This document shows positions 48,315 to 59,690 of a stretch of 64,000 nucleotides of DNA, piece by piece. The notes under the pieces were generated by a model. That model had not been told where the DNA came from, did not search any database, and saw nothing but the letters and a program-made list of their open reading frames with translations. The DNA is from Anaspis maculata (taxonomy: Eukaryota; Arthropoda; Insecta; Coleoptera; Scraptiidae), in the NCBI GenBank assembly GCA_949128115.1, contig OX421961.1, positions 103,710,363 to 103,774,362 of the forward strand. Direction: 5' to 3'. How positions within the stretch are numbered: the stretch's first letter is position 1; every line of letters begins with the position of its first letter. A program made the translations under genes and the position numbers.

Positions 48315-48465
48315 TGTGCAGTTTAGTCAGTAAAGTCCGTTATGGTGATATCATACTGAAATAGTTATTGCTGAGTTGTTGTAAGAGTTGTATCGAAGTA
48401 TGTACCCTGTACTGAACAATATAATTTTATCTTGAAAAGTTTTACTCTCGTTCCCAATGTTTTGT
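48315..48465 (+). mobile_element. 3' LTR of the deleted Ty3/gypsy element
   Basis: This is the direct partner of 45490-45641, starting TGTGCAGTTTAGTCAG and ending near TGTTTTGTTG. Divergence between the two suggests an old insertion. Confidence 0.78.
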
Positions 48466-48557
48466 TGTGTGGCTTTGCTCCTCGCTCTTGAGCTTAAGAG
48501 TAGCTCCGCGGGAAGTAAACCCTATACAATTTGCATTTTCATTTAAGAGAAATACGT

Positions 48558-49058
48558 TAGGGTGAGATGGCCCAGACTTTTTTTGGGACAGATGGCTATT
48601 AAAAGGAAAGAAAAAAGGGCGCGTGTGCAAGAAAAGGCAGCCAGATTACAGAAACCAATAGAAAAGTCATCGTCAGATAATTAGTTTCCTGATTGGAAGG
48701 CACAAGACTCCATGCCTGAGTTGCAAAAAGTGGTACCATGAAGGCTGATTAGAATGTCTGAGTTTGTGCCTCATCTGTGGCGGTGCTTTGTGCAAGAAGA
48801 CATCGTGAAGTGCTGGGCCCTTGTACCCACAGTGCGTGGGTCATCTCACCCAGACCCTATGGGATAGATGGCCCAACTTTGGAATTTTTTGAATATTTTT
48901 TCATTAGAAAAATATTGGGTAATTCTTTTTGCTATTGCATTGCTATGTTCTAGATTTATACCTGTTTCAAAATTAAAAAAATCAACTTTATATTGTTATA
49001 AATCTAGCTTCATTAATTTTCTTGAAAAAGGTGGGCCATCTCACCCGGACTTACCCTA
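48558..49058 (+). mobile_element. pogo-like (Tc1/mariner group) remnant
   Basis: The left end TAGGGTGAGATGGCCCA is inverted at the right as TGGGCCATCTCACCC, which continues to CCCTA. An internal extra copy of the motif lies near 48840-48875. TA at both ends fits a TA duplication. The interior encodes a small C-terminal zinc-finger fragment. The assignment is inferred from the ends and the finger. Confidence 0.55.
48590..48800 (+). pseudogene. Transposase C-terminal zinc-finger fragment
   Basis: A basic segment (AIKRKEKRARVQEKAARLQK) is followed, in another frame, by CLSCKKWYHEG, a stop, then LECLSLCLICG. The C-x2-C...W-Y-H-E...C-x2-C pattern matches the PHD-like finger at the end of many pogo/Tigger-type transposases. 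The catalytic domain is gone. Confidence 0.5.
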
Positions 49059-50403
49059 TTTTATGTTAGGGTCTCGATGGAGACTTTCAGCACATGTTTC
49101 TTTTTATATATTTTTACAACGATCACTTATTGTACAGCAGTACAGATTGTGAATACATTTGGAGTAAATAAGAAACAAAATTATTACAGGAGCTTCTTTA
49201 GTGCGTGAGAAAGTGATCTTCCAATTATACAGAATTTTTTTTGAAATCATAAAGAAATTCTTTCATTTCATTGATTGAGAAAGTAATAGTCAAAATTTTA
49301 TAGGTATGGTTGAGATCATGCAGGAGCACTACAGAGGGTATGAACCATCTACTAGCACAATTTCAGGTGAAAGGTACGTTCCTTGCAGCTTTCGGAAGAT
49401 ATCTCGAACGCTTTGGGAAGTTCTGCAAAGAATTGGTCATGGGTGAGCTACGTCTTTGAGCATTTGTGAATTTGAAGACGATACTTCAAGCTTTTTCATC
49501 AATAAATTTCGAGAAAATCTGCTGACGGGTTTGTTTGTTCCAATACTTCAAAAAAAAAAAAATAACGCTGATGTTTTCCACCAGTATATGTATATGAGTA
49601 AATTGGTATTTGTAGGAAGTATTACCTCCAATCTTCCATATTCAACACAAGTATCTTTAGACTCTTCCACACGAACCTTCATTTTTTTGTACCATAGGAC
49701 TGTGTATCTTACGTGTTAACCTGGCCCATGCGCGAACAATTAGGCGCTTGATATGAAACTTCCAGACAAATAGCGTCTGTTAACACGTATCATGATTAGA
49801 AGAACTATCAATAATCATTTGTGCAAGTGAAATTTTCAACTATTGATGCCCACTGTTTGTGAGTTGTGGATCTGATGTTATTTTAATCTTTTAAAAATTC
49901 AAAACAATCATTTTGAAGGTGGAATAGGAAGGCACGCTTTCGGTTCTTACAATAAAAAATGGAAATAACACTGCGTCATGACAAGTGTAGAAGCGAGATT
50001 CGATACTATGAAAAAAAGGTTTTATTTTATTCCTTTTCCGCAAACACGTAGCGTGGAAGTTTTGGTCAGGGCCCTCTCAGAGTCTCCTCTAACTAAAACC
50101 TTCTGGGGCCAAAGGTAGGCGAGCCGCGAGAGCCTCTCTCACACGTTACGTTTTAGGCAATCCTTGCTACATCAATGTACTGCGGATTGCATAAGACTAT
50201 CTGGACGAAAACGGCAGAAGCCTTGTTCGGGGTTGCCAAGTGAGCAAGAAATATAAATTTCAATTATTTCGATAAAGTAATTTCCAAATTTTGAACTTCT
50301 ATTCAGTATGGTGTCAGATTTCCGAACTAGAAAAGCGCAAGGAAACATCTTGCAAAACAAATTGATTTTATAGTGACTGACAGTGATTGTAATATAAATT
50401 ATT
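49059..50403. other. Spacer without recognisable gene
   Basis: No frame above 90 codons and no known motif. No inverted ends noted. Confidence 0.35.
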
Positions 50404-51297
50404 ATAGACCGAAGAAGTGTGACGTCACAACATGGCAACATGGCCGGCGGTTGACATTTTCTGGAGGCCAACGTCAAACGTGACATGACCGTGGGATGCA
50501 CTTGACGTTTCTCTGTTTGTGTTTGTCATGTGTTTGTCAAATTTTTGCGAAGGTAAATAACGGAAATGGATACAACAAAAAAGATTCATATTTTGGGCTA
50601 TATCAGGTGGAGGAAATCAAACTATATTGCTATAAACTAAAAACTGCTAACTATAAACTGCGATCGATTGCTCTTTGCCTCTGAGCATCTCATGAACGAG
50701 ATTGTCGACGGCGATTCTCCTGCCCAGTTTTTGTTCGTGGTCTTCTCGCTGCCTTGATGGACCGTTACAATGAAAACGAGCGTGTTCCGCGTTGTCCTGA
50801 CGCTGGGGCTTTTGGGGCTCCCCAGTATTTCTTTTATCCAACTTTGAACCAAGGCGTTCCACTGCCGTTGCCACTGCTCGACGAACTGCTCTCTGGCCTT
50901 GTTTCTGCTTTCTGGTTTGCTGGTGGGCACTCCTAGGCTTGTTTCCTCTAATCGCAAGCATCAGGGCGAAGGGTGGGATACCCGAGAGTGCTCGGGCTGC
51001 ATCATGCGGAACCGTTCTGTAGGCACTGGTGATTCTGAGTGCAGCTTTGCGCAGCTCTCTGTCAATGAGTTGGGCTATGTCTGGCCTTTTTGCAACCAAG
51101 TCCGCCTGTATGACGCTGGCTGTCTCTTAGGCTGGCAATTTCAGCAATGCTCACTGCCATTTTGCACTGACTTTTGTGACTTTTATGCCAAACACAACCA
51201 AACATAGAAACGTCACGTTCATGTGACGTTGGCCTCCAGAAAATGTCAACCGCCGGCCATGTTGCCATGTTGTGACGTCATCACTTCTCCGGTCTAT
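50404..51297. mobile_element. TIR element with a LINE fragment inside
   Basis: ATAGACCGAAGAAGTGTGAC at the left is inverted at 51278-51297 (CACTTCTCCGGTCTAT). The TIRs extend about 90-100 bp (GTGACGTCACAACATGGC, GGCGGTTGACATTTTCTGG). The centre is a minus-strand piece of a LINE rather than a transposase, so the element either was hit by a LINE or captured part of one. Confidence 0.8.
50647..51099 (-). pseudogene. LINE RT C-terminal region, internally deleted
   Basis: It reads RELRKAALRITSAYRTVPHD then AARALSGIPPFALML, the post-RT segment of R1/LOA-like LINEs, followed by a glutamine/arginine-rich part. It then jumps to NAEHARFHCNG (the remnant of the C-terminal CCHC zinc knuckle) and NLVHEMLRG. 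About 60-80 residues normally found between these blocks are missing. It is an open 150-codon frame but only a fragment. Confidence 0.75.
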
Positions 51298-54200
51298 TGG
51301 TAACGGCGGCCATGGCAAATCTGACAACATCGCGATTGACAGACTGTGGATCATTTGCGAAGTGAGCGACGAACTTCCATTATTTTCATTATTTTGTGAA
51401 AAAGAACCATACAAAATAGAAATTTGGCTTGCGACTGGTTCTTCTTCACATTTTTAGTAACTTTTTTGTATCTATCTGGAGACTTGGTCATGAAATAGCC
51501 TGGTATTCCATAGAGATAGAATTTGGCACTAAATAGCGACAGTTGCGTCCATGTTGCATCTGCGCCGTCGGGTCAGGAGAACGTACTATTCGGTTACATA
51601 AGACCTGAATTTTTGAAGTCCAAAAAAAGAGACCTGAGCATTCAAGCTCAGAGGCAGTAGATTTTTCTCGGCATCAGCTCGAGTACGACCAAGAAGAAGT
51701 AAAATCAACCGGAACTAATTGATTCAGTCTATTTTCCTGAGTATGAGAGCACAACCAAAGTCAACTTCACTTACATCGCTGCCGCTGTCTCTTTTTATCT
51801 TTAGGAATGGCTCCTCAGCTAGTTGGTAAAGTTGTCCCGAGATATATAGCGAATCTGTAGGCTCGTGTGGAAAGTCGGAAAATTTGAGTCAATTATAAAG
51901 CTGGTTCCAACGCGTTTTGAGGTGACCAAGATGCTTTCTTCAAAAGACTGTTCAAATGTAAGAACACTAGAACAGGCACTCAAGCTTCATAAGGATCAAG
52001 CAGTAAAATCTAGTAGGTGAAAATTTGTGGAATTTTGGAAGGGAATTTGTATGAAGTTGGGTATAGAAATTTTCTGACGAACAAACCGAGCTCACAGCAA
52101 CGCCCATGGAGAGGATGTCAATGAGTAATAATAATAATTTTAAAACAACATGTCAAACCTAGAATTAAGCCATGAAAAGACGTGTCGCTGATGATAAAAA
52201 TCAAGTGCGTACGATACGGTTTTTGATACTTCTACTGCACACTGCATTTATTCATATGAATGCCCATTGTTTCCCTTTCATGAACATCTGAATGACCATC
52301 TCTTTTCTAGGCTAGATTTCATAGTGCAGATGTGAGCTTATGGCTTCTGCTGGCACATTAGAAGCGAAGCTTATTTTTCGGTTAGGCTACGAAGCAAGAC
52401 GACATTGTTTACATCTCAAACAATGATTACGTAAAGCATTGACACGAAATGTCGTGTAGCGGCATGCAAGGAACAAAGAGAAAAAACGTACACATCTTAC
52501 CACAATCTGTCATTTAATGATAGCCTTCCGCTGACGCAACCATAAAAATTAAAAAAGATTTAGTCTGTGAAGGTCTCGTTCTTCGAAACCTTGCACGAAG
52601 GTGGTATGATGATGACGACTCGTTGGGTGCAAACACACACCGACGATGACAATAATATAGGCATGTCTTTTATCCTCACAAAAAGTTTGAATTGAATTGA
52701 GAGCAATTTCTCACGTGGATGGATTCGAAAAATATTATGTAAAAACTGAGCGCCCGGCGTGTGCATAGCGGTACACCCACGTTTGAAGGAAGATTGGCAG
52801 AAATCAGGGGGCGGACTGCTAGCAAGTGACCGCTATTTGAACCGAGCTCGTTCGCAGAAGGAAATGTCGGCGTACACACATTATAGAAGGAAGAATTACG
52901 ATCGAATCGTATGGAACACATAGTGCATTTTTCTTTTTCTTGTGTCGGCATCGTGCAAAAGGAACTTAACCCTTCGGCTGGAAAGTTGAAATTCCGTCAC
53001 ACCAAACGCTCGGATCGTTCCCAGTTCTTCTATAGAATATAAACTATTCCGAATGTTTCTGTATCACGGTTGGCTAGGATTTTTGTTGTTGGATACTCTG
53101 ATAAATGAAAGTACCGACAGAAGTGAATAATTCTACGGATATTTATCAATTCTGTCAGAATATTATTAAGAATCGGCGGTTTGGTTACCGGAACTGCTTC
53201 CATCAGGAAGTTTTCTATAAACATATATTTTCAATTTTTTTACTATCTAACGATTTTATATTTTCAAATTAGCGCTTACAAGTACACTGGAGATTTGTTT
53301 TATAAGAGCTACATTACTTATACAAGATTCTAAATGCCAAGTGTGCTATGTAGCTCTGGTTACCATTGTAACGAAAGATTGCACGGAAGCACCACACGTG
53401 TAATATACAAGACTTACAGTTTCATGAATGGGCCGCAGTAATGTCAAATTTTCAAAGCCAACCTTGATACAAAAATCTTTGGATTTTGCAAAGGCTAGAG
53501 CAGTGCAGCAGCAGAGCGCCACAATCGAACCAGAGAAACGCCGTACTCGCAAACCGTATACAGCAAAAATCATAGCGTGCCTCGTTACCACCATAACATT
53601 ACGACTAACTTCTCCAACAAATAGTTATCATCAATTGTACATGTAATGATAGAGTTTCGAAAAGCATAGCAAAATGATGCACATGTACTTCGTCTGTGGC
53701 CGTGCAATGGGAGGATGCCGTGGAGAAAAACTACGAACAAGACTTGAAGAAGACGGAAAACAACAACAACTGCTGTTTTATCCGTATGAATATTTGATTG
53801 AAGTGTGGCAGTTTTCGAAATGTTGCCGCACACCGGGTGAAAATTAAATGCGTTTTCTGTGCTGCACGCTAATAACCCTAATGAACAGTTTCAATTGTTT
53901 TGTGGACAAGTTCATTATTTACCGACAGCGCCGCAACTAACTTACCTATCAAACCCGACTGTACGGACTGGCGGCCGCAGGATTAGAATGAAGTTACACG
54001 AAACGCCAATTTCCACCGCAAAGCTCGGAGGTGGAGAATAATTATGTGAGTTTCATGAGGAAGAGGTATTATGGGCGATGACATTCTATGACGATGACAA
54101 AATGATATACGATCTGTCACTTTTTTGGTTGCTAGGCGGCACTTGATCTCTATTTCACAGCCTATACCTACCGGTCACCTTGAGGCTTCTTTGAATTTTC

Positions 54201-54790
54201 CAAGTTTTAGTTTTTTGTTTAGGGTCTTTATTGAATCACAAAAACCACGTGGTCAGCTTTTGAGGCAACCAGTTATACACTTTTGAAAATGCGACACGAT
54301 TTTGAAGAAAAATAAAATTTTGAGTTACCATTTACAAAGTCCACTCACCCGTTCATGAATAAAAAATCGGTTGTGTCACCTCAAAAATTTTCCAGCAGAG
54401 TTATCCAGGGACGTCAGTAATGATTTTGATTAAGGCGGGTCTTCGGGAAGGGGAGGTTTGTATTTGAAAATTATTGAAAAAAGTCTGCAAAGTTGATTGA
54501 ACAAAAATTGTTTGAATGAATTGAAAACCTATCGGTTTCAATAGGCCAGACCGGTTTTGCATTGTCGATTGGAAAAATTCCGGAAAAATTGGAACAGGAG
54601 TTCTGAAAACTGGAAAAAAAACAAGGAGTGAGCTCAACAGGGCACTGAGAGACACATGAAGACACCAGGGGGACTTAAGTACTTAGAAGGCTTTAAAATA
54701 TCTACACCTCAATTTTTATTTTGGCCGCGGCCGACAGAAATGATATGCGTCTGCTTTGGCTTCAGATGGCAAAAGCAAACCCAAAAGGCA
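51298..54790. other. Region without recognisable gene
   Basis: Frames of 60-91 codons only, none with a recognised domain. No long inverted repeat was seen. An old, decayed repeat content cannot be excluded. Confidence 0.35.
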
Positions 54791-54798
54791 CACTAATC

Positions 54799-56595
54799 CG
54801 GTGGTTAAGCGTTCTTACTATGCACTTTGAGCTTAAGCAATGCGCTTTTGGGGTTTGATTGGGGGTCCCTCAACCTTAATTTCAAGAGTTGGAGACATCG
54901 GTGCACTCGATGCGGAGGGGGTCTGGGGGGCCCTTGAAAGTTGAAGGTGCAAGGCTTCCCACCAAATCACCATACCACCACGTAATTCCTACTTGTATGT
55001 CATCAAACGACTCTAACCTATACATTGACAACATTGGTTACCATGTCCAAACAGTTCTTCAAACTAAAAAAAATTAATTCTTATGACAGATCGGAAAAAA
55101 CAGTTTTTCTCAATTCTTCATCCCCACAACGAATAAACCTTTGGTGTCATTTTAGAGTAAACGGCATCCTCTGATTCCATTCACCGAGTCAAAATGTTTG
55201 TGAGACCACCGCGCAAAGAATGGCACGCCAAGAAGTGAGCATTTTTAAGCACCTCATTAACCAGTAGTTTCTTGGCTGTTACCAATCGATATGATTGATA
55301 ATTTTGTTATGGATCAATAACTTGAACTCTTTTGTAACGTTAATGCATGTGCATGAAATTCGACACAAGCGAGGAGGCCTGTAAAAATTGTTTTATCCAG
55401 CGGTCGAATTTATTTCACGCCTACTGAGCGTCAGTTCGCCGAGCTCAGGTAGGGAGCGTTTGGGTAGCTTTGGAAGCAAAATTTTCATATCTATCTGAAA
55501 AGTTGAGTGGCTTAATTCTGGAAATTGATTTATGAATCATCAATGATTGTTTTGCCTGTCAGTAGCCACATGGGGGTTAACTGCAGAGGTGATGGCTAAC
55601 GGCGGAGGGCATTCAACGACCAAGATCTTATTCTCTGCCACTCTGACGGTTATTTTCACGGTTGTTGTTCATGAAATTATTTCTTCTCCAAACACAAGAA
55701 CATTTACACGTACAAAATGATAACAACCTTGAAGGTTGGTAGAGGAAAAAAGAAAATAACACTTTTAAAGTTGAATGCCCTCCGTCGTCAGCCATGATCC
55801 CTGCAGTAATCCCCATGAGGGTACTTAGTGACTGTCAAAATAATCTTTAATGATTCTCAAATCAATTTCCAGATTTATGCTACTCAGCTGCATAGACAGA
55901 TATGGAAATTTTGCCTCCAAACCTATCCAAACGCTGCCTGCTTGACCCCAACAAACTGAGGCTTAGTAGGCGTGAAATAAATTCGACCGCTGAAGAGAAT
56001 TTTTAGGCCTCCACGCTCGTGTCGAGTTTCATGCACATGCATTAACGTTACAAAAGAGTTCAAGTTATTGATCCATGACAAAATTATCAATCATTTCGAT
56101 TGGTAACAGCCAAGAAACTACTGTTAAATGAGGTGCTTAAAAATGCTCACTTCTTGGCGTGCCATTCTTTGCACGGTGGTCTCACAAACATTTTGACTCG
56201 GTGAATGGAATCAGAGGATGCCGTTTACTCTAAAATGACACCAAAGGTTTATTCGTTGTGGGGATGAAGAATTGAGAAAAACTGTTTTCCCCGATCTGTC
56301 ATAAGAATTATTTTTTTTAGTTTGAAGAACTGTTTGGACATGGTAACCAATGTCGTCAATGTATAGGTTAGAGTCGTTTGATGACATACAAGTAGGAATT
56401 ACGTGGTGGTATGGTGATTTGGTGGGAAGCCTTGCACCTTCAACTTTCAAGGGCCCCCCAGACCCCCTCCGCATCGAGTGCACCGATGTCTCCAACTCTT
56501 GAAATCAAGGTTGAGGGACCCCCAATCAAACCCCAAAAGCGCATTGCTTAAGCTCAAAATGCATAGTTCGAGCTTTTTTTGGCGCTTAACCACCG
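54799..56595. mobile_element. 1.8 kb almost complete palindrome
   Basis: The ends CGGTGGTTAAGCG and CGCTTAACCACCG are inverted and flanked by 8-bp repeats CACTAATC (54791-54798) and TACTAATC (56596-56603), one mismatch. The arms of about 840 bases are nearly identical, and the loop is only about 110 bases (55640-55755). The same 62-codon start (METSVHSMRRGSGG) appears on opposite strands simply because of this symmetry. No transposase. An 8-bp duplication suggests mobilisation by an hAT- or P-like enzyme. Confidence 0.85.
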
Positions 56596-56713
56596 TACTA
56601 ATCGAGCTACAAATCAAAGAAAGTAGGGGCTCCATCAGGACTTCGAATGACGGGAAGACTGGAAGACTGGAAGACACGATGGGGTCCTAATACCAAACTA
56701 CACAGGAGAGTAG

Positions 56714-56991
56714 CAGTGCCGGCCTTAGCAATTTTGGCGCCCCGGGCAAGAATTCGAAACCGCCACCCCTATCTTGGGTCCATGAGCAAAGCGATCAAAA
56801 ATTGAGTATTTTTCTTGCAATAATGGAGCATTTGTGCTTTTACAGTAGCAAATCCGGTGATCGCCACTGGCAAGTCGTTTTGTTGCTTTCGTAAACTATC
56901 AATTTTCTTTATTCCAACCGCGATTTTTGCGCCCCTATGAGCTGGCGCCCCAAGCAGTCGCCCGTCTCGCCCTACCCTGAGGCCGCTACTG
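56714..56991. mobile_element. 278-bp hAT MITE, copy 1
   Basis: The termini CAGTGCCGGCCTTAGC and CCTGAGGCCGCTACTG are imperfect inverted repeats. They are flanked by the perfect 8-bp duplication GAGAGTAG (56706-56713 and 56992-56999). Non-coding; GGCGCCCC motifs occur near both ends. Confidence 0.9.
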
Positions 56992-57007
56992 GAGAGTAGC
57001 ATACGCC

Positions 57008-57284
57008 CAGTGCCGGCCTTAGCAGTTTTGGCGCCCCGGGCAAGAATGCGAAACCGCCGCCCCTATTTTGGGTCCGCGAGCGAAGCGACTACAATTAAAG
57101 TAATTTTCGTGCAATAATGAAGCTTTGTGTGCTTTTACAGAAGCAGATTGGAGGATCGCCGCTGACAAGTATTTTTTTGCTATCGTAAATTATCAATTTT
57201 TCTTATTTCACCGCGATTTTTCCGCCCCTATGAGCTGGCGCCCCGAGCGATCGCCCGTCTCGCCCTACCCTAAGGCCGCTACTG
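57008..57284. mobile_element. 277-bp hAT MITE, copy 2
   Basis: This is the same family as copy 1, in the same orientation, with its own perfect 8-bp duplication CATACGCC (57000-57007 and 57285-57292). It inserted 8 bases beyond copy 1's duplication, so the pair arose by two separate insertions, not by tandem duplication. Confidence 0.9.
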
Positions 57285-57478
57285 CATACGCCTGAAGATA
57301 CTGGAGTCCCGAAAGCTACAACGAGGCTTAAAAAAACACAAGAGGCTTATCGAAGCTCTTCGATATTCGAACCACACTTAAAGAACAAAGGATCGGGGTC
57401 CGCTGTTGCCTTAAATATTACAGAAACACACAAAAGGGGTACAACTATATCAGTAGCATCGTGTGACCATCAGTTTAA

Positions 57479-58126
57479 AGGGGAACTGTGAATGAAATTT
57501 TGTGTCAATTTTAAAATTTATGTTGCTGCGGGATGGCTTTAGTTGTTTTTTAGTCAAAATCGCATCAAAAAATTTCAAGCTGTAACGAAGTTATCGTAAA
57601 TTTTGTGGGCTGATTATGACGTCATACTGCGCACCAGAAAGGACAGGTCGGCAGGCCAAAACATCACGCCAACAATTACTAGACCTTTATAAAATGAAAC
57701 AAGTTTACCAAACGGTAGACGCAGGTCATTTGACTTTAATTTCAAAGTACGGTGAACCAAACTCCAGTAGACATTTTTAAAAACATAATGGCGAAATCGC
57801 GAAGTCGCACTTTAATCATGTTTTTAAAAATGTCTACTGAAATTTGGTTCACCGTACTTTAAAAATTAAAGTCAAATGACCTGCGTCTACCGTTTGGAAA
57901 CTTTGTTTCATTTTATAAAGGTCTAGTAATTGTTGGCGTGGTGCCTTGGCCTGCCGACCTGTCTTTTCCGGTGCGCAGTATGACGTCATAATCAGCCTAC
58001 AAAATTTACGATAACTTCGTAACGGCTTGGAATCTTTCGATGCGATTTTGACTGAAAATCAAGTGAAGCCATCCCGCAGCTATATAAATTTTAAAATTTA
58101 CACAAAATTTTACCCACAGTCCCCCT
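57479..58126. mobile_element. 648-bp fold-back flanked by TTAA
   Basis: AGGGGAACTGTG at the left is inverted as CCACAGTCCCCCT at the right, with TTAA on both outer sides (57475-57478 and 58127-58130). The arms pair over about 300 bases to a tight loop near 57790-57820. A TTAA target suggests piggyBac-type mobilisation, although the termini are unlike those of the 26.8 kb element. Confidence 0.82.
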
Positions 58127-58130
58127 TTAA

Positions 58131-58798
58131 CGTAGATACTGGGAGATACCCATAAAATTTGTCAGGCCAATATAACAAAAGCAAAGCTCACAGCTTTGGT
58201 ATCCAAGGAAATTAAATGGACCAAAAGCCGAGCGAATAGCCAAGTCCGGCTGAAGTCGGCCAGAAAAATGTTTGAAAACTCATAGCGTTAGTTCGGGAAA
58301 CGGTGAGAACCTCCTACTTCAGCAATAATTTGGTTCTTTGGTTGTGTTGCTTCCCGCCGAATTTGGTTTAAATCCATTGAAAAGATTTTGAATGATAAGT
58401 TTTGAACTTTGACATTCTTTATTATTTGACAGATAGTAGATAGGGAAATACTTTTAACCGTTCTGAATACAGTTTTCAAGGGCTTTCGCAAATGACATAC
58501 CCAATAATTTTGGATAAGTTGAAGAGACATGGGAAGAAGTCGATGGGTATTCGGAGGGTTTTTTTTAATAACTTTTTCTCGGAATTACAATTTTTACAAA
58601 TTTTTCACCACAAAAATATAAGGAAGTTTGAAAATTGCTCTCTCTTCTTGACTGATGTTGAAGGAAAGTATGAAAAGTCACCTTTCTGAAAATAAAACAG
58701 TTGTCTCGGCCCCGTTCATTGAAAACTGCATTCGTGTGCATTGAGGGTATGCAACCCAAAATATCCCTGTGTCGTCCAAGTCCTCACCCCTCACCCCC
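58131..58798. other. Spacer before the BEL LTR
   Basis: Short frames only. No repeat ends recognised. Confidence 0.35.
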
Positions 58799-59665
58799 TG
58801 TTCGGTGTGCCTGGCACTTGGCTGTCAGGCGCAAGCGTAAACGAGCTCCAGCACTTTCTTCGGCCGTCTTCGGCATTCTTCGGCTTTCTTTCCGCTCGTG
58901 CCTTTGCCGCTTCGTTCGAAGCGGCGTTGATCTCCGTACGTCGAGTGGGAAGCCACGCCGTCTTTTTTTGGTCATCGTTCTCGCGGCCATCTTGTCGTGC
59001 CATCGGCGTACATTCGTACTCGACCAGAAGCCCATCCAAGGCCCATCGCGTCCGATAGTGACTCCTGGAGGAGCTCTGCAGCATCTCCAAGTCCAGAAAG
59101 CGGCAGTTTTCACCGCTTTCACCGGGGAGCGGCTTGGATCAGCCAGCCGCACACAAAGCTCCAGTTTCGGACGGGATCGAGTCGTTCGTCCGCCATTTTG
59201 GTGACGAACACGGGCACTCGTGCATTTCACCAGGAAATCCACCACCAGAACGGCCATCCACCACGACGCCGCCTTCGGACTCCGCCAGGACGACGCCGCC
59301 ACCGAATAAGATCCCGTAAGTTCCATATTTTCCATTGTTTTTACCATTTACCGTTTATTCCCGTTTGCCGGGGTGTATACCTTCAGTGCAGTTCGTCTCG
59401 TTTTCAGGACGCCACTCGGCGCCAGCGAATCTGCCCCCGATCAGAACCACTCGGATTTTTCATTTCATTTAATTCACATTGTTTTTTTTTTATTGTTTTG
59501 TAATTCTGTCTGTTTGTGTTTTTTTCTTTGTTTTGCATTAAAGTTTTTGATTGTTGTTGTGAATTTTATTTCTGACTGTCGCTTGCTGCTTTCCTAATCC
59601 AAGAGTTATTGTTTTAATGCAGCCTTCATCGGAAGGCTGCCGTCTTTATGTGTACCGCGCTAACA
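58799..59665 (+). mobile_element. 5' LTR of a BEL/Pao element
   Basis: The end is placed at ...GCGCTAACA, 7 bases before a primer-binding site. The start is placed at TGTTCGGTG because it gives matching TGTT/AACA termini. The second LTR lies outside the window, so the left boundary is provisional. It is GC-richer than the surroundings. A stem-loop (59619-59640) and an ATTAAA-like signal (about 59538) sit in the last 130 bases, where R/U5 polyadenylation signals are expected. Frames crossing the LTR are not considered genes. Confidence 0.6.
59619..59640 (+). promoter_or_regulatory. Stem-loop near the LTR end
   Basis: GCAGCCTT pairs with AAGGCTGC around a 6-base loop. It may act in polyadenylation or reverse transcription; the role is inferred. 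Confidence 0.5.
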
Positions 59666-59672
59666 TATAAAT

Positions 59673-59690
59673 TGGTCCTTCGAGCCGGAT
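59673..59690 (+). promoter_or_regulatory. Primer-binding site, matches tRNA-Tyr
   Basis: TGGTCCTTCGAGCCGGAT is complementary to the 3' end of insect tRNA-Tyr (…CCGGCTCGAAGGA plus CCA). It starts 8 bases after the proposed LTR end, the normal place for minus-strand priming. The tRNA match relies on remembered insect tRNA-Tyr sequence. Confidence 0.75.

Noticed and set aside
54889..56495. Two copies of a METSVHSMRRGSGG reading frame
   Set aside because: They are mirror copies caused by the palindrome; no domain, and no selection evident beyond arm identity.
58784..59347. 187-codon minus-strand frame and overlapping plus-strand frames in the BEL LTR
   Set aside because: All lie in the GC-richer LTR, overlap one another in several phases, are Arg/Ser-rich and show no domain; best explained by base composition.
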